From CAWDVH01 sp963805705 (GTDB taxonomy: Bacteria; Actinomycetota; Actinomycetes; Streptosporangiales; Streptosporangiaceae): a stretch of DNA of 64,000 nucleotides. Shown one piece after another: positions 8,544-16,082 of this stretch (the first letter of the stretch is position 1; each line of letters opens with the position of its first letter). The notes under the pieces are model-generated. The model was not told the DNA's origin. It was given only the letters and a program-made list of their open reading frames with translations, and did not search any database. Made by a program: the position numbers and the translations under genes. Location of the stretch: assembly GCA_963805705.1 (NCBI GenBank), contig CAWDVH010000004.1, forward strand, positions 682,001-746,000, read 5' to 3'.

Positions 8544-9350
8544 ATGGCAGGAAACCGCCGCGGCGGCGCATCGATCGGGTCGCAGGCGGCACGGGCCTGG
8601 ACCGAGCGCTGGGACGCCCAGCAGCAGGTCTACATGCCCGACCGGGAAGAGCGCTTCACCGCCCTCATCGATGTGGTGGAGGCGGCCGTGTCCCGTCCCG
8701 ATCCGCTCATCATCGACCTCGGATGCGGTCCCGGCTCACTGGCGGTACGGCTGCTGAGCCGCCTGCCGGCCGCCACGGTCATCGCCGTTGATGCTGACCC
8801 GCTCCTGCTCGAGCTGGGCCGGGCGGCCGAGCCGGACCGGGCCGGGCTTCGTTTCGCCGACCTTGACCTGCGAGTCCCCGGCTGGTCGGACGCGCTCAAG
8901 CTGGACGCCAAGGCCGATGCCGCGGTGAGCACCACGGCCCTGCACTGGCTCGCCGGGCCCGAGCTGGCCGCGATGTACGCCGAGCTCGCCGGCGTGCTGC
9001 GGCCGGGCGGCCTGCTGCTGAATGGTGATCACCTGGAGGAAGACGAGGCGGCGGCGCCGGTCCTGGCCCGGCTTGGCCGGCAGATGCGCGAGCGCGAGGA
9101 TCGCCGGCAGTTTCCCGGCGGGCACGGCGAGAGCTGGACGGGCTGGTGGGAGGCCGTCACGGCCGATCCGGCACTGGCCGGCCCGGCCGCCGAGCGCGAG
9201 CGCAGGCACTACGGCGCTGATCACCACAGGTCAGAGTCGACGCTGCTGGCCGCGCATGTCGATGCGCTGCGGGCGGCCGGGTTCGCCGAGATCGGCACGC
9301 TGTGGCAGCGCGGCGACAACCGCCTGCTCTGCGCCGTCCTGCCCGGCTGA
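8544..9350 (+). CDS. class I SAM-dependent methyltransferase
   Basis: A 268-residue Rossmann-type methyltransferase. Motif I is IIDLGCGPGSL, the ribose-binding acidic residue sits in VIAVDADP, and the post-motif STTALHWLAGP plus ELAGVLRPGGLLL are typical of UbiE/trans-aconitate-like enzymes. Substrate unknown. The ATG at 8544 has GGAGAG upstream. It is divergent from the CGNR regulator and 21 bases before thiI. Confidence 0.85.
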   Translation: MAGNRRGGASIGSQAARAWTERWDAQQQVYMPDREERFTALIDVVEAAVSRPDPLIIDLGCGPGSLAVRLLSRLPAATVIAVDADPLLLELGRAAEPDRAGLRFADLDLRVPGWSDALKLDAKADAAVSTTALHWLAGPELAAMYAELAGVLRPGGLLLNGDHLEEDEAAAPVLARLGRQMREREDRRQFPGGHGESWTGWWEAVTADPALAGPAAERERRHYGADHHRSESTLLAAHVDALRAAGFAEIGTLWQRGDNRLLCAVLPG

Positions 9351-9371
9351 GGGAGCTGGCAGACTGGACAG

Positions 9372-10613
9372 ATGACCGCCATTCCCCTCGCTGACCGTAC
9401 GGTGCCGCACGCCACCGGGGGACTCTATGAGCCGTGCGTGCTGCTCAAGCTCGGCGAGATCGTGTTGAAGGGCAAGAACCGGCAGCACTTCGAGCGGCTG
9501 CTGCAGGACAACATCAGGCGCGCTGCACGCGATCTGGGCATCCCGATCCGGATCGGCCAGCGCGAGGGCGTCATCGTCCTGCGGATGGCCGGGGCGCAAG
9601 ACGGGGGGACCGCGGCCGAGGCCGCGGCCGATCAGCTGGCGGAGCGCATGCGCGACGTGATGGGCCTGTCACGGGTGTGCCGTGCCGTGCGGGTGGCCAA
9701 GGACCCCGACGCCGTCATCGCGGCGGCTATCGAGCTGACCGCGGGGGCCCGCGGCTCCTTCGCGGTACGGGCCCGGCGCCGCGACAAGCGGTTCCCTGTC
9801 ACCTCCGCGCAGCTCGCGGTCCTCATCGGCGCCAGGATCCAGCAGGAGTACGGCTATCCGGTCAACCTGCGCCACCCCGACATCACGGTCTTCGTGGAGG
9901 TCGATCAGTCCGAGGTCTTCGTGTTCACCGCCGGGATGGCCGGGCAGGGCGGCCTGCCGGTCAGCATGAGCGGGCGGGCGCTGGTGCTCATGTCGGGCGG
10001 CATTGACTCGCCGGTGGCCGCTTACCGGATGATGCGCCGTGGCCTGCGCTGTAGTTACCTGCATTTCTCCGGCATGCCCCTGACTGGCCCGGAGTCGGTG
10101 TACAAGGCCTACGGGCTGGTCCGCGAGCTGGACCGGTTCCAGGGCGGGTCGCGGCTGTTCGTGGTCGCGTTCGGCAAGACACAGCAGCGGCTGGCCTCCT
10201 GCGGCGCCGGCCGGCTGCAGATCATGGCCCAGCGACGGCTCATGCTCAAGACGGGTGCGGCCATGGCCCGCAGGCTGCGGGCCGGGGCGCTGGTGACCGG
10301 CGACTCGCTGGGGCAGGTCAGCAGCCAGACGCTGACCAACATCACGGCGCTGGATGACGCGGTCACGCTGCCGATCCTGCGCCCGCTGATCGGCCTGGAC
10401 AAGAACGAGATCATCGCCGAGGCACGCCGGATCAGCACGCTGGCAATCTCCGAGCTGCCGGACCAGGACTGCTGCTCGCTGCTGGCGCCGCGGCAGGCGG
10501 AAACGCGGGCCAAGATCGAGGACCTGCGGCGGATCGAGGCCCGGCTGGACGCCGACGAGCTGGCCGAGGAGCTGGCCGCGGCCGCGCAGGAGCACACTCC
10601 CTGCCGCTCCTGA
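9372..10613 (+). CDS. thiI: tRNA 4-thiouridine synthase ThiI
   Basis: Adenylates U8 of tRNA and inserts sulfur; in some bacteria it also feeds thiazole synthesis. The 413 residues show an N-terminal ferredoxin-like/THUMP region, the PP-loop SGGIDSP (208-214) and the AANH domain with adjacent Cys367-Cys368 (DQDCCSLL). There is no C-terminal rhodanese domain, as in many Gram-positive forms, so sulfur delivery must come from a cysteine desulfurase elsewhere. Thiazole genes thiO-thiS-thiG lie 8 kb downstream. Confidence 0.92.
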   Translation: MTAIPLADRTVPHATGGLYEPCVLLKLGEIVLKGKNRQHFERLLQDNIRRAARDLGIPIRIGQREGVIVLRMAGAQDGGTAAEAAADQLAERMRDVMGLSRVCRAVRVAKDPDAVIAAAIELTAGARGSFAVRARRRDKRFPVTSAQLAVLIGARIQQEYGYPVNLRHPDITVFVEVDQSEVFVFTAGMAGQGGLPVSMSGRALVLMSGGIDSPVAAYRMMRRGLRCSYLHFSGMPLTGPESVYKAYGLVRELDRFQGGSRLFVVAFGKTQQRLASCGAGRLQIMAQRRLMLKTGAAMARRLRAGALVTGDSLGQVSSQTLTNITALDDAVTLPILRPLIGLDKNEIIAEARRISTLAISELPDQDCCSLLAPRQAETRAKIEDLRRIEARLDADELAEELAAAAQEHTPCRS

Positions 10614-10947
10614 CGTCCGCGCGGGCATGCCGCGCCGACACGCGATCGCCTGTATCGCATTTCGCCGGACCGCCTGGCGCAATGCGGTACGGTGGCACTG
10701 CGCAGACCGAATGAGCATGGCTGGCGCTGGTGCGGGGAGTATCCGGATCCGCCGAGTTCGGCCCAATCTTCGGGGGCGCATTGAAGTACGCAATGAGGAA
10801 AAGTTCATCTCTTATTTGGGTCTTCTTTGAATCTCATAGTGCGCGGCGTTAAGGGGCGTCCCGCTCGCCGGGTTACGGCGGCGGGATTGCCGGTCGTCCC
10901 AGGCCGCCCCCTGGCAGGTCCGCGCACGGGCGGGTCGAGGAGTTAAC
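10614..10947. other. 334-bp gene-free stretch with a possible promoter
   Basis: No convincing coding frame. The patch at 10785-10850 is more AT-rich than its surroundings. TTGAAT (10827-10832) and TAAGGG (10850-10855) are 17 bases apart and could drive the following membrane protein gene; the -10 match is weak. Confidence 0.35.
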
Positions 10948-12273
10948 TTGTCGATGCTCAGGCAGGGTCTCGGCAGCAGGACGACCGAGGCAACCGAGGA
11001 GCCGGAGGCAGGAGATCGGGCCGGGCGGGCCCAGCGCCGCCTGCGGGGGGCGGCGGCGAGCGGGCGCGCGCTGGTCCGGCGCCATCGGGCGTTCTCCATC
11101 GCCCTGGCCATCGCGGTGGTGCCCAGAGTGATCGTGATGCTGGGCTTCCAGCCCGCGATCCTCTTCAAGCTGGACACCTACGACTACCTATGGGACGCCG
11201 CGCATCTCATCCCGAACCTGTCTAATCCCGGCGGGTACTCCCTGTTCCTGGTGCTGCTGGAGCCGTTCCACTCGCTGACGCTGATCGCGGCCGTGCAGCA
11301 CGTGCTGGGCCTGGTGCTCGCCGGGCTGGTATACGCCGTGCTGCGGCGCTGGGGCGTCCGGGAATCGCTGGCCACGCTGGCGGCCCTGCCCGTGCTGTTC
11401 AGCCCGTCCGAGTTCCTGCTCGAGCAGCTGATCATGGCCGATTTCCTGGCGCTGTTCCTCCTGATCGCGGCCCTGGCCGTGCTCCTGCTGCGGCAGGAGC
11501 CCTCCGTCTGGCGGACCGTGACCGCCGGGCTGCTGATGGGCGCATCCGCCGTGGTTCGCCCTACGGCGCTGTTCCTGATCGCGCTGATGGCCCTGTACCT
11601 GCTCCTGCGGCGGGCCGGCTGGCGCCGGGTGTGTGCCGTGCTGGCCGGCGGCGCGCTGCCCGTGGTCTTGTACATGACCTGGTTCGCCAGCGTTAATGGC
11701 GACTTCAACATCACCAATAGCAGCGGCCTGTTCCTCTGGTCGCGGACAATGTCTTTCGCCAACTGCAGCATCATCAAGCCGCCCGCTAACCTGCAGGCGC
11801 TCTGCCCGAACGTGCAGCCGGGCATACCCAATGTCGCTCCGGCCCAGCGAGAGCAGCCGAAGCTCTACCTCTGGAATCACAGTGCCTGGCTCTGGAAGAG
11901 CTCGGGCCAGCCAGGGATCGTGCCCGACGTATCGGCGTTCACCACAGCCAACAACGCGCGAGCCATGAAGTTCGCGGAGCGCGCGATCGAGGCCCAGCCG
12001 CTCGCGTACGTGGCGGTGGTCGGCAGGGAGACGGCGGAGTCGTTCACTGAGCCCAACACGTTCGTGTTCCCCGGCGAGTCCGGGCGCGCGTCGGGCCTGG
12101 GACCCCTCAACCGCAAGTACGCACTCGCCGCGATCAAGGCTTACACCGGGTCGACAGCCAGCGTCGCGCCCTACCTGGGCGCGCATTTCGGCGAGCAGGT
12201 TGTCGAGCCGTTTGCGCATATCATCAGGGGCTACCAGAAGGTGATCTACCTTCCTGGCCGCTCTTCGCCCTGA
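10948..12273 (+). CDS. GT-C type integral membrane glycosyltransferase, N-terminal part before a frameshift
   Basis: A polytopic membrane protein of the ArnT/mannosyltransferase-like GT-C fold. It has a basic cytoplasmic N-terminus, a first helix, then an acidic loop (FKLDTYDYLWD) where GT-C catalytic acids lie, and about eight more helices rich in Leu/Ala. The TTG at 10948 has a GAGGAG ribosome site; an ATG at 10954 is possible. Translation ends early at 12273, although the next frame continues with two typical membrane helices, so the gene is split by one apparent missing base near 12256-12260. The repaired product would be about 550 residues. It probably uses polyprenyl-phosphate sugars; target unknown. 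Confidence 0.7.
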   Translation: MSMLRQGLGSRTTEATEEPEAGDRAGRAQRRLRGAAASGRALVRRHRAFSIALAIAVVPRVIVMLGFQPAILFKLDTYDYLWDAAHLIPNLSNPGGYSLFLVLLEPFHSLTLIAAVQHVLGLVLAGLVYAVLRRWGVRESLATLAALPVLFSPSEFLLEQLIMADFLALFLLIAALAVLLLRQEPSVWRTVTAGLLMGASAVVRPTALFLIALMALYLLLRRAGWRRVCAVLAGGALPVVLYMTWFASVNGDFNITNSSGLFLWSRTMSFANCSIIKPPANLQALCPNVQPGIPNVAPAQREQPKLYLWNHSAWLWKSSGQPGIVPDVSAFTTANNARAMKFAERAIEAQPLAYVAVVGRETAESFTEPNTFVFPGESGRASGLGPLNRKYALAAIKAYTGSTASVAPYLGAHFGEQVVEPFAHIIRGYQKVIYLPGRSSP

Positions 12274-12599
12274 TTCTCGCGGTTGGCCTGGGCGGGATCC
12301 TCCTCCCGCGCAGGCGCCTGGCCGCCTCGGCCCTGCTGCTGGCATCAGCCGTGATCACCGTCATGCTCCCGATCGCTGAGCATGAATACACCTACCGCTA
12401 CGTCATCCCGGCGGTTCCGCTGGCCTGCATGGCCGCCGCGCTCGCGTTCAGGGACCGCTCGCAGGAGGCACCGGATCACCTGGCGGCGGCCGGCCCGACT
12501 GCCGCCGACGCGACGGCCGCCCCGGTGCCTGCCCCCTCCCCGGCCGCCCCGTCCCCGCCCGCCGGAACGCCCGCCGGGACGGAACCGGCGGGCGCCTAG
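12258..12599 (+). pseudogene. displaced C-terminal part of the GT-C membrane protein
   Basis: Read in the frame beginning PLFALILAVGLGG at 12258, this stretch encodes two further hydrophobic helices and the motif EYTYRYVIPAVPL, a usual ending for GT-C glycosyltransferases, then a disordered Pro/Ala tail. It lacks its own ribosome site and belongs to the gene starting at 10948. Restoring one base in the GGCC-G run near 12257 joins the two. Confidence 0.65.
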
Positions 12600-12643
12600 C
12601 CGACCCGCCGGAACGCCCGCCGGGACGGAACCGGCGGGCGCCT
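12558..12643 (+). terminator. duplicated GC-rich hairpin (46-bp period), possible terminator pair
   Basis: A 40-bp unit occurs at 12558-12597 and 12604-12643. Each copy holds a perfect 10-bp stem (CGCCCGCCGG with CCGGCGGGCG) around a 7-base loop, at 12568-12594 and 12614-12640. There is no U-tract, as is common in actinobacteria. The first copy overlaps the end of the upstream reading frame. Confidence 0.5.
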
Positions 12644-12700
12644 GGCCGGCCCGCCGGCCCGTGGCCCGGATGTGGCAGGCTGGCCGGCGGAGGTGATCAC

Positions 12701-13573
12701 GTGAAGATCGGATTGCAGGTTCCTGACTTCACCCGGCCGGGCGGGCCCACGGGCCTCGGCGCTGATCTGGCCACCGTGGCCAGGACAGCAGATGACGCCG
12801 GCTTTGAGTTCATCGCGCTGATGGACCACTTTTTCCAGATCGGAATGGCCGGCCCGCCCGAGCACGAGATGCTGGAGGCCTACACCACGCTCGGCTACCT
12901 GGCCGCCTGCACATCACGGGCCAAGCTGCTCACGCTGGTGACCGGCGCCGTCTACCGGCATCCGGGGGTCCTGGCGAAGATCGTGACCACCCTCGACGTG
13001 CTCTCGGCCGGGCGGGCCTGGCTGGGCATCGGCGCAGCGTGGAACGAGGAGGAGTCGCGCGGCCTCGGCATCCCGTTCCCGCCCGTCGCCGAGCGGTTCG
13101 AGCGGCTGGAGGAGACCCTGCAGATCTGCCTGCAGATGTGGCGGGGTGATGAGTCGGCGTACCTCGGCACCCACTACCGGCTGGAACGGCCGCTGAACTA
13201 CCCGAAGGCCGTGTCAGTTCCGCATCCGCCGATCATGATCGGCGGATCGGGCGAGCGCAAGACGCTGCGTCTCGTCGCCCGCTACGCCCAGGCGTGCAAT
13301 CTGTTCCCCGGCCCCGACCTGGCCCGCAAGCTCGACGTGCTGAGAGCGCACTGCGAGACGGAGGGGCGCGACTACGACGAGATCACCAAGACCTGCTACT
13401 TCATCTTCGACGTGGGCGCCCAGGGGGAGAAGGCCGCGCAGGTCACTGACCAGCTCGGCAGGCTCGCCGAGATGGGCTTCCAGGTGGCGATCGGGGCGGT
13501 GGCCAATGTCTGGGATATCACGCCGCTCGAGGTCATCGGCAGCGAGGTGATCCCGGCCGTCGCGACTCTGTGA
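12701..13573 (+). CDS. LLM-class F420-dependent oxidoreductase
   Basis: A 290-residue TIM-barrel protein of the luciferase-like monooxygenase superfamily, actinobacterial F420 subgroup. Visible: N-terminal KIGLQVPDF, SRAKLLTLVTGAVYRHPGVLAK, GRAWLGIGAAWNEEESRGLGIPFPP and the loop PPIMIGGSGERKTLRLVARYA. These place it with putative F420-dependent dehydrogenases of unknown substrate. The GTG start has a near-perfect GGAGGTGATC site. Its 3' third overlaps an antisense reading frame from the neighbouring PPOX-type gene. Confidence 0.88.
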   Translation: MKIGLQVPDFTRPGGPTGLGADLATVARTADDAGFEFIALMDHFFQIGMAGPPEHEMLEAYTTLGYLAACTSRAKLLTLVTGAVYRHPGVLAKIVTTLDVLSAGRAWLGIGAAWNEEESRGLGIPFPPVAERFERLEETLQICLQMWRGDESAYLGTHYRLERPLNYPKAVSVPHPPIMIGGSGERKTLRLVARYAQACNLFPGPDLARKLDVLRAHCETEGRDYDEITKTCYFIFDVGAQGEKAAQVTDQLGRLAEMGFQVAIGAVANVWDITPLEVIGSEVIPAVATL

Positions 13574-14044
13574 CTGGCTCCGTAACCGCGGCCGCGGCCG
13601 GTTCCGCGCCGGCTCCGTGACTTCCGCGCGGGCCGCCCAGCCGGTCAGCCGCTCGACGGCCACCGCGATGACCGGGCCCTCCGGCGGCAGGTCACGGTAC
13701 TGCGGGTAGCGCTGCGCCAGCAGGCGGACGGGCCCGGCCATCTGGCCGGGCCCCTGCAGGACCGATGCGCTGCCGTCGGCGCGTACCCACCACAGGGCGG
13801 CCCAGTCGTCCTCGTAGTGGTCGGCGAGGATGGCCACGCCCCGGTTGTGCCTGATGTTGTCCAGCCGTCGCAGCAGGCGGGTGGATTTCGGCTTGGCGTC
13901 GACCGCCGTGTAAATCACGCCATCGTGCACGGCGAAGGTGACCGGCACGATGTGGGGCATGCCCGCCGCCGTGACAGTCGCGAGCCGCGCCACCCTGGCC
14001 GCGCTCAGCAGCCGCCAGGCCCCCGCCGCCGCCAGGCCGGGCAC
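13214..14044 (-). CDS. PPOX-class F420-dependent oxidoreductase (TIGR03668-like) with an unusual C-terminal run-on
   Basis: Residues 1 to about 140 match the small split-barrel PPOX/F420 family: LLSAARVARLATVTAAGMPHIVPV, AVDAKPKSTRLLRRLDNIRHN and DDWAALWWVRADG. Family members usually end soon after the GW motif seen here (ERLTGWAA, about residue 135). Here no stop follows and the frame continues for about 135 more residues, the last 360 bases antisense to the LLM gene. The tail looks like antisense translation. Either the stop was lost or an indel shifted the frame. The GTG start lies 4 bases after the aroF stop. Confidence 0.65.
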   Translation of the reverse strand: MPGLAAAGAWRLLSAARVARLATVTAAGMPHIVPVTFAVHDGVIYTAVDAKPKSTRLLRRLDNIRHNRGVAILADHYEDDWAALWWVRADGSASVLQGPGQMAGPVRLLAQRYPQYRDLPPEGPVIAVAVERLTGWAARAEVTEPARNRPRPRLRSQSQSRDGRDHLAADDLERRDIPDIGHRPDRHLEAHLGEPAELVSDLRGLLPLGAHVEDEVAGLGDLVVVAPLRLAVRSQHVELAGQVGAGEQIARLGVAGDETQRLALARSADHDRRMRN

Positions 14045-14048
14045 GAGG

Positions 14049-15092
14049 TCACCCCGCGGCGGCGGGCTGGAGTGCCGGCGTCAGCGTGCGCCCCATGAGC
14101 TTGGTCAGGGCCGCCGCCGAGCGTCCCAGCTCCCGGATGTCGTCGTCCACGAGCGCCTGATCACCGTCGCACATCGCCATCGCCGGCTCGGGGTGCACGT
14201 CCACGATGATCCCGTCAGCGCCGACCGCGATCGCCGCCCGGCTGAGCGGGACGACAAGGTCGCGCCGGCCGCCCGAGTGCGACGGGTCGACGATAACCGG
14301 CAGGTGCGACAGGCGCTGGGCGACCGGGACGGCGCTGATATCCAGGGTGTTGCGGGTCGCGGTCTCGAAGGTGCGGATGCCGCGCTCGCAGAGCACGATG
14401 TCGAGGTTGCCGCGCTGGGCGATGTACTCCGCGGCCATCAGCCACTCCTCGATGGTCGCGTTCATGCCCCGTTTCAGCAGCACCGGCTTTCCCGCGGATC
14501 CGACCGCTTGCAGCAGGGTGAAGTTCTGCATGCTGCGGGTGCCGACCTGCAGCATGTCGGCGTAGGAGCAGACCAGGTCGACGCTCGCCGGATCGATCAC
14601 CTCCGTGACCACCGGGAGGCCGGTCTCCGCCCGTACGTCAGCCAGGATCCGGAGGCCGGCCTCGCCGAGGCCCTGGAACGCGTACGGCGAGGTCCGCGGC
14701 TTGAACGCGCCGCCGCGCAGCAATGCCGCTCCGGCGGCCTGCGCCATCCGCGCCGCGGCGAGCGTCTGCTCAGGGTTCTCCACCGTGCACGGGCCCGCGA
14801 TGATCGTCACGGTCTCCGGGCCGATCGCCACTCCGCCCACCCTGATCACCGAGCGGCTCGGATGATGCTCCCTGCTGACCAGCTTGTACGGGACGGATAT
14901 CCGCACCACGTCCCCGACGCCACTGCGGCTGCGCAGGTTGAGGGCGCCGAAGTGGTCGACATCACCGACCAGGCCGATAATCGTGCGGGATACCCCGCGG
15001 CTCACGAAGGCGTCCCCGCCGGCCGTGCGCACCAGGTCAACGATCGTGTCAATGTCAGCCTGCGTGGCCTCCGGGGCCATCACGACCACCAT
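14049..15092 (-). CDS. aroF: 3-deoxy-7-phosphoheptulonate synthase (DAHP synthase, AroF type)
   Basis: First step of the shikimate pathway: phosphoenolpyruvate plus erythrose-4-phosphate. The 347 residues have an N-terminal ferredoxin-like regulatory region (VVVMAPEATQADIDTIV) and then the class I barrel: AGPCTVENPEQ, LRGGAFKPRTSPYAFQGLG, GTRSMQNF, LKRGM and DPSHSGGRRD. The ATG at 15092 has an AAGGAG site; upstream in-frame codons lie within the leader hairpin. Transcription appears subject to attenuation through the aromatic-rich leader peptide at 15170-15244. Confidence 0.93.
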   Translation of the reverse strand: MVVVMAPEATQADIDTIVDLVRTAGGDAFVSRGVSRTIIGLVGDVDHFGALNLRSRSGVGDVVRISVPYKLVSREHHPSRSVIRVGGVAIGPETVTIIAGPCTVENPEQTLAAARMAQAAGAALLRGGAFKPRTSPYAFQGLGEAGLRILADVRAETGLPVVTEVIDPASVDLVCSYADMLQVGTRSMQNFTLLQAVGSAGKPVLLKRGMNATIEEWLMAAEYIAQRGNLDIVLCERGIRTFETATRNTLDISAVPVAQRLSHLPVIVDPSHSGGRRDLVVPLSRAAIAVGADGIIVDVHPEPAMAMCDGDQALVDDDIRELGRSAAALTKLMGRTLTPALQPAAAG

Positions 15093-15118
15093 GTCCTTCT
15101 CCTTGCTTCCAGCATGAC

Positions 15119-15151
15119 AAGAGCCCCTGGCCATTGCGGCCCGGGGCTCTT
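15119..15151 (-). terminator. attenuator-like hairpin between the leader peptide and aroF
   Basis: On the minus strand the RNA folds as AAGAGCCCC pairing with GGGGCTCTT, extended after one mismatch by GGCC/GGCC around a 5-base loop. It begins 18 bases after the leader peptide stop and ends 26 bases before the aroF ATG. The position fits a ribosome-controlled terminator; a long U-run is absent. Confidence 0.65.
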
Positions 15152-15169
15152 AATTCAATGTCGCTCGCG

Positions 15170-15244
15170 TCAGCGCAGAGTCTGGCGGGCGACCGTCCCA
15201 GGGCCGGGTCGGTAGCCATAAAAAAACCAGTACTCATGACGCAC
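15170..15244 (-). CDS. aromatic-rich leader peptide of aroF (24 residues)
   Basis: A short frame from GTG 15244 to TGA 15170 encodes a 24-residue peptide containing EYWFFYGY: six aromatic residues (two Phe, three Tyr, one Trp) within eight positions. It precedes a strong hairpin and the DAHP synthase gene, the arrangement of classic attenuation in which ribosome stalling at Phe/Tyr/Trp codons senses charged tRNA levels. The ribosome site is weak, and an overlapping ATG frame (MSTGFF) exists but lacks the aromatic run. Confidence 0.7.
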   Translation of the reverse strand: MRHEYWFFYGYRPGPGTVARQTLR

Positions 15245-15415
15245 GGACCGTAGCTTAGCGCACGCGCCAGGGCGCTGCCGCAGGACGGCCGCAAGTCCGG
15301 CGCGGAAACGGGGGTGGCAAGATATCCATCTGCGGATGACGAGGGCAGGCGGCGCGACCTGTTGGCCTGCGGCCGCGAGCAGGCGCGTGCTGCCGGAGGG
15401 GCAGGTCGGCCGGTT

Positions 15416-16048
15416 ATGAGGCAGCGGGAAGCGGCAGGTGAGGCGGCTGCGCGCGCGCGAATCCTGCCGCCCGGCCAGCATGTCCCCCCGGCCCTGCCGG
15501 TGCTGCACTATGGCCGGGTTCCCGTGTTCAATCCCGATACCTGGGACCTGCTGGTGTGCGGCGCCACCGAGTCCGGCCGCGAGCACCGGTGGAACTGGGC
15601 GCAGATCGCCGCGCTGCCGCACTGCCGGGTCGTCGCGGACTTTCATTGCGTTACCAGGTTCACGATTCCCGGCATCGCGTGGCAGGGGATCGCCGCGGCT
15701 GAGGTGCTCCACGCCGTCCCTCCCGCCGCAGCCGTCACGCACGTCATGATCTGGGCAGACTTCGGCTACAGCGCCAATATCCGGATAGCCGACTTCGCTG
15801 CCGACCGGACCCTGCTCGCCACGCATCGCGACGGCGCCGCGCTCAGCCCGGAGCACGGATACCCGATGCGGCTCGTGGTGCCGGCCCTGTACGCCTGGAA
15901 GAGCGTCAAGTGGGTGCGAGCCGTGGAGTACCTGACCAGGGACAGGCGCGGTTTCTGGGAGGAGCGCGGATATCACAACGCCGCGGACCCGTGGCGTGAG
16001 CAGCGGTACTCCTACCAGGAGGGGCCGGGCGACGGCCCCCCGCTGTGA
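15416..16048 (+). CDS. sulfite oxidase-like molybdopterin-binding oxidoreductase
   Basis: A 210-residue protein of the SUOX-fold/YedY-like family. DFHCVTRF holds the Cys expected to ligate molybdenum, and WQGIAAAEVL, GYSANI and PYAWKSVKWVRAVEYL-like segments (here ALYAWKSVKWVR) are typical of the small actinobacterial sulfite-oxidase-like oxidoreductases. No Tat signal or heme domain is visible, so it is probably cytoplasmic. ATG 15416 gives the usual family length; a GTG at 15314 would add a disordered extension. It converges on the kinase gene. Confidence 0.83.
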   Translation: MRQREAAGEAAARARILPPGQHVPPALPVLHYGRVPVFNPDTWDLLVCGATESGREHRWNWAQIAALPHCRVVADFHCVTRFTIPGIAWQGIAAAEVLHAVPPAAAVTHVMIWADFGYSANIRIADFAADRTLLATHRDGAALSPEHGYPMRLVVPALYAWKSVKWVRAVEYLTRDRRGFWEERGYHNAADPWREQRYSYQEGPGDGPPL

Positions 16049-16082
16049 CCAGCGAGCCGCCGGTCAGCCCGCAGGCAGGACG

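Noticed and set aside
10627..10830. 67-codon frame between thiI and the GT-C gene
   Set aside because: No ribosome site, Arg-rich composition and no resemblance to known small proteins; more likely non-coding.
11188..12345. 385-codon frame antisense to the GT-C gene
   Set aside because: The sense strand encodes clear membrane helices, and the antisense product is Gln/Arg/Gly-rich nonsense.
15245..15976. Minus-strand frame extending upstream of the aroF leader peptide
   Set aside because: It overlaps the sulfite-oxidase-like gene on the other strand and has no protein-like features except in its last 24 codons, which are annotated as the leader peptide.
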